From contig JAUICS010000008.1 in NCBI GenBank assembly GCA_030427765.1, positions 1 to 13,960 on the forward strand: a DNA stretch of 13,960 nucleotides. The letters are read 5' to 3'. Source of the stretch: Alphaproteobacteria bacterium. GTDB lineage: Bacteria; Pseudomonadota; Alphaproteobacteria; Micavibrionales; Micavibrionaceae. Below the pieces are notes generated by a model. That model made no database searches and was not told where the DNA came from. It worked only from the letters and a program-made list of their open reading frames with translations. Below are positions 12,295 through 13,960 of the stretch, in pieces. Every line of letters starts with the position of its first letter. Positions within the stretch are counted from its first letter, which is position 1. A program made the position numbers and the translations under genes.

Positions 12295-13960
12295 TTGCTG
12301 AATTTTCTTCGTACATATCTTCAGGTTCCGACAATCAAATCAAATCTGGCGCGGCTGGAAGCGTTTCTGGCGGCATTCCCTGGCGATTACTGCGGTTTCG
12401 GTTCTGACGGAACAATTGCGTATAGTGGTAATTTCCTGAATATCGTTGATTTGCAGGAAGTCCAGTCATGGCACGACATCGGCCGCGCGCTACAGGCCAT
12501 GGACGCCGCATCATTCGAAGGGCGTTTCCGCGAGCTGCAGGAAAAAGGCACAGAATTCTGCATTCAGGTTCAGCTGCGCAATAACGGCAAGGCGATCAAG
12601 ATCACCGGTAAGAAGGGGGCAGCCCTCGACGACAGTGACGCATTCTACATTTTATGGGTTGAAGACAATACGGGCGAGAAGGAAAAAATCCGCGCCGTAG
12701 AAGAAGAAAACGCCCAGATTGAAAGTGAGCTGACACGATACCGTGATGCGCTTGACGACTTTCCGATGATCAGCTGGATACGGGATAGTAACGGCGATCT
12801 TGTCTGGTGCAACCGTCTATATGCCGATGCGATTGAACAATCACCCGCCGCCGTGGTGGCCGAACAAATTGAATTCCCCGTAACATCCATAAGCGACAAG
12901 GACAAACGTCCGGATGAGAAACTGTATAAATCGATCAAAAACCTCGCCCTTGAATGCATGACGAATGAGAAACAGACGCTCACCCGTTTTCACTGCATTT
13001 TAAAAGGTGACCGCCGCCTGCTATCCGTTCGCGAAACACCGTTTGAAAACGGCACAGGTACCATCGGCACCGCCATCGACATTACGCGGGAAGAGGACCT
13101 TGAATCCACACATAAACGCTATATCGGCGCACATAATGTCTTGCTGGAACAACTGAAAACCGCGATTGGTATTTTCGGCAGTAATAAGGCACTGGAATTC
13201 TACAACTCCGCGTTTTCCGAATTATGGGGACTGGAATCACAATGGCTGAATACCCGCCCCAGCCTGTCGGAAATCATGGAAAAACTGCGGGAAACACGCC
13301 GTCTGCCGGAACAGGCCGACTTTCGCCATTTTAAAAAATCGTGGCTTGATATGTTTACCAGCCTGATCGACCCGCATGAGGATATGATGTACCTGCCGGA
13401 CGGCAGTGCCCTTCGTATGCTGGTCGTGCCGCACCCTATGGGCGGCATTATGATGACGTTCGAAGATGTATCAAGTCGGCTTGAGCTTGAATCCTCCTAC
13501 AACACCCTGATCGCTGTGCAGCGTGAAACGCTCGACAACCTGAGCGAGGGCGTGGCCGTGTATGGCGGTGACGGACGATTAAAACTGTGCAACCCCGCAT
13601 TTTCGGGCATATGGGGATTGAATCCGGAAACGCTTGAAGGCGAACCGCATATCACCAACCTGATCAAATATATCCAAAATCATTTTGATGATGCGATATG
13701 GCCGAAGGCCAAAGATATTGTTCTGCGTCAGGTTCTGGAACGGACGGAACAAAGCGGCCGTCTTACACTAAAAGGGGAAACACTGATCGACTTTGCCACC
13801 GTTCCCCTGCCCGATGGCGGGGTCATGGTTACCTATGTTGACGTAACCGATACGGTGAAGGTCGAACGTGCCCTGCGTGAAAAGAACGCGGCCTTAGAAA
13901 CCGCCGAAAAACTAAAGCTCGACTTCCTTGCCAACGTGTCATACCAGCTTCGGACACCGC
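12295..13960 (+). CDS. divL: DivL-like multi-PAS pseudokinase with Tyr in the H-box (3' end outside window)
   Basis: The frame is open from after a TAA at 12286 to the window end, giving 555 visible residues. No ATG is available near the start; TTG at 12295 is used, with no clear ribosome site. Four PAS-like segments lie at about 20-125, 149-267, 275-395 and 405-520. A signalling helix then leads into the H-box FLANVSYQLRTP (543-554). Tyr550 (codon 13942-13944) stands where kinases have the phosphorylated His. This is the hallmark of DivL, which in Caulobacter also has Tyr550 and works with DivK and CckA to control CtrA. The residue after Tyr is Gln, not the usual acidic residue, so the H-box looks unable to support normal phosphotransfer. 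The kinase ATPase domain lies beyond the window. Neighbours give no extra support; the CtrA-type box at 7737 is in the same pathway. Confidence 0.85.
   Translation, partial: MLNFLRTYLQVPTIKSNLARLEAFLAAFPGDYCGFGSDGTIAYSGNFLNIVDLQEVQSWHDIGRALQAMDAASFEGRFRELQEKGTEFCIQVQLRNNGKAIKITGKKGAALDDSDAFYILWVEDNTGEKEKIRAVEEENAQIESELTRYRDALDDFPMISWIRDSNGDLVWCNRLYADAIEQSPAAVVAEQIEFPVTSISDKDKRPDEKLYKSIKNLALECMTNEKQTLTRFHCILKGDRRLLSVRETPFENGTGTIGTAIDITREEDLESTHKRYIGAHNVLLEQLKTAIGIFGSNKALEFYNSAFSELWGLESQWLNTRPSLSEIMEKLRETRRLPEQADFRHFKKSWLDMFTSLIDPHEDMMYLPDGSALRMLVVPHPMGGIMMTFEDVSSRLELESSYNTLIAVQRETLDNLSEGVAVYGGDGRLKLCNPAFSGIWGLNPETLEGEPHITNLIKYIQNHFDDAIWPKAKDIVLRQVLERTEQSGRLTLKGETLIDFATVPLPDGGVMVTYVDVTDTVKVERALREKNAALETAEKLKLDFLANVSYQLRTP

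Noticed and set aside
12446..12700. Plus-strand 84-codon frame inside the DivL-like gene
   Set aside because: It is out of frame with the continuous PAS-domain reading frame and has no recognisable features.

Overview
The window looks like the chromosome of an alphaproteobacterium of moderate GC content. The support is a hemD gene followed directly by a Mic60/mitofilin-like gene (COG4223 type), an alphaproteobacterial-type HemY, a DivL-like PAS kinase with tyrosine in place of the phospho-histidine, and one perfect CtrA box (TTAA-N7-TTAA). The lineage below class level cannot be fixed from the sequence. An unusual deep branch, such as a Micavibrio-like or Rhodospirillales-related group, is only a guess.

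Layout. 1-2356 (+): the 3' part of hemD, then a membrane-anchored mitofilin-like protein that carries an N-terminal helix-turn-helix domain. 2357-2623: a short direct repeat, a compound palindromic intergenic repeat and a strong bidirectional terminator. 2624-7616 (-): three head-to-tail genes for exported proteins. Read in the direction of transcription they are a 125-aa Ser-rich protein, a 495-aa Asp-rich protein ending in a lysozyme-like (GH108-like) domain, and a 927-aa mosaic protein. The mosaic has three copies of a two-cysteine beta module, DDDDK tandem repeats, a charged coiled coil, SGQQ repeats and a Cys-containing C-terminal domain. 7617-7818: a divergent regulatory region with the CtrA box and a 9-bp direct repeat. 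7819-8565 (+): an unrecognised acidic cytoplasmic-looking protein, followed by a terminator. 8673-9458 (+): a rhomboid protease with all catalytic residues. 9465-10847 (-): HemY. 11016-11711 (+): an exported protein with eight cysteines after the signal. 11733-12173 (-): glyoxalase I. 12295-13960 (+): the start of a DivL-like multi-PAS pseudokinase, cut by the window end within its H-box.

How it fits together. hemD, the mitofilin-like gene and hemY are commonly adjacent in alphaproteobacteria. Here they are separated by about 7 kb of genes that look lineage-specific, and hemY is inverted. The three exported proteins plus the divergent gene at 7819 are the best candidate for an undescribed system: a secreted or surface apparatus with a peptidoglycan-cleaving component, possibly under CtrA cell-cycle control. 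This is inference. The sequence directly shows the export signals, repeats, lysozyme-like motifs and the CtrA-type box.
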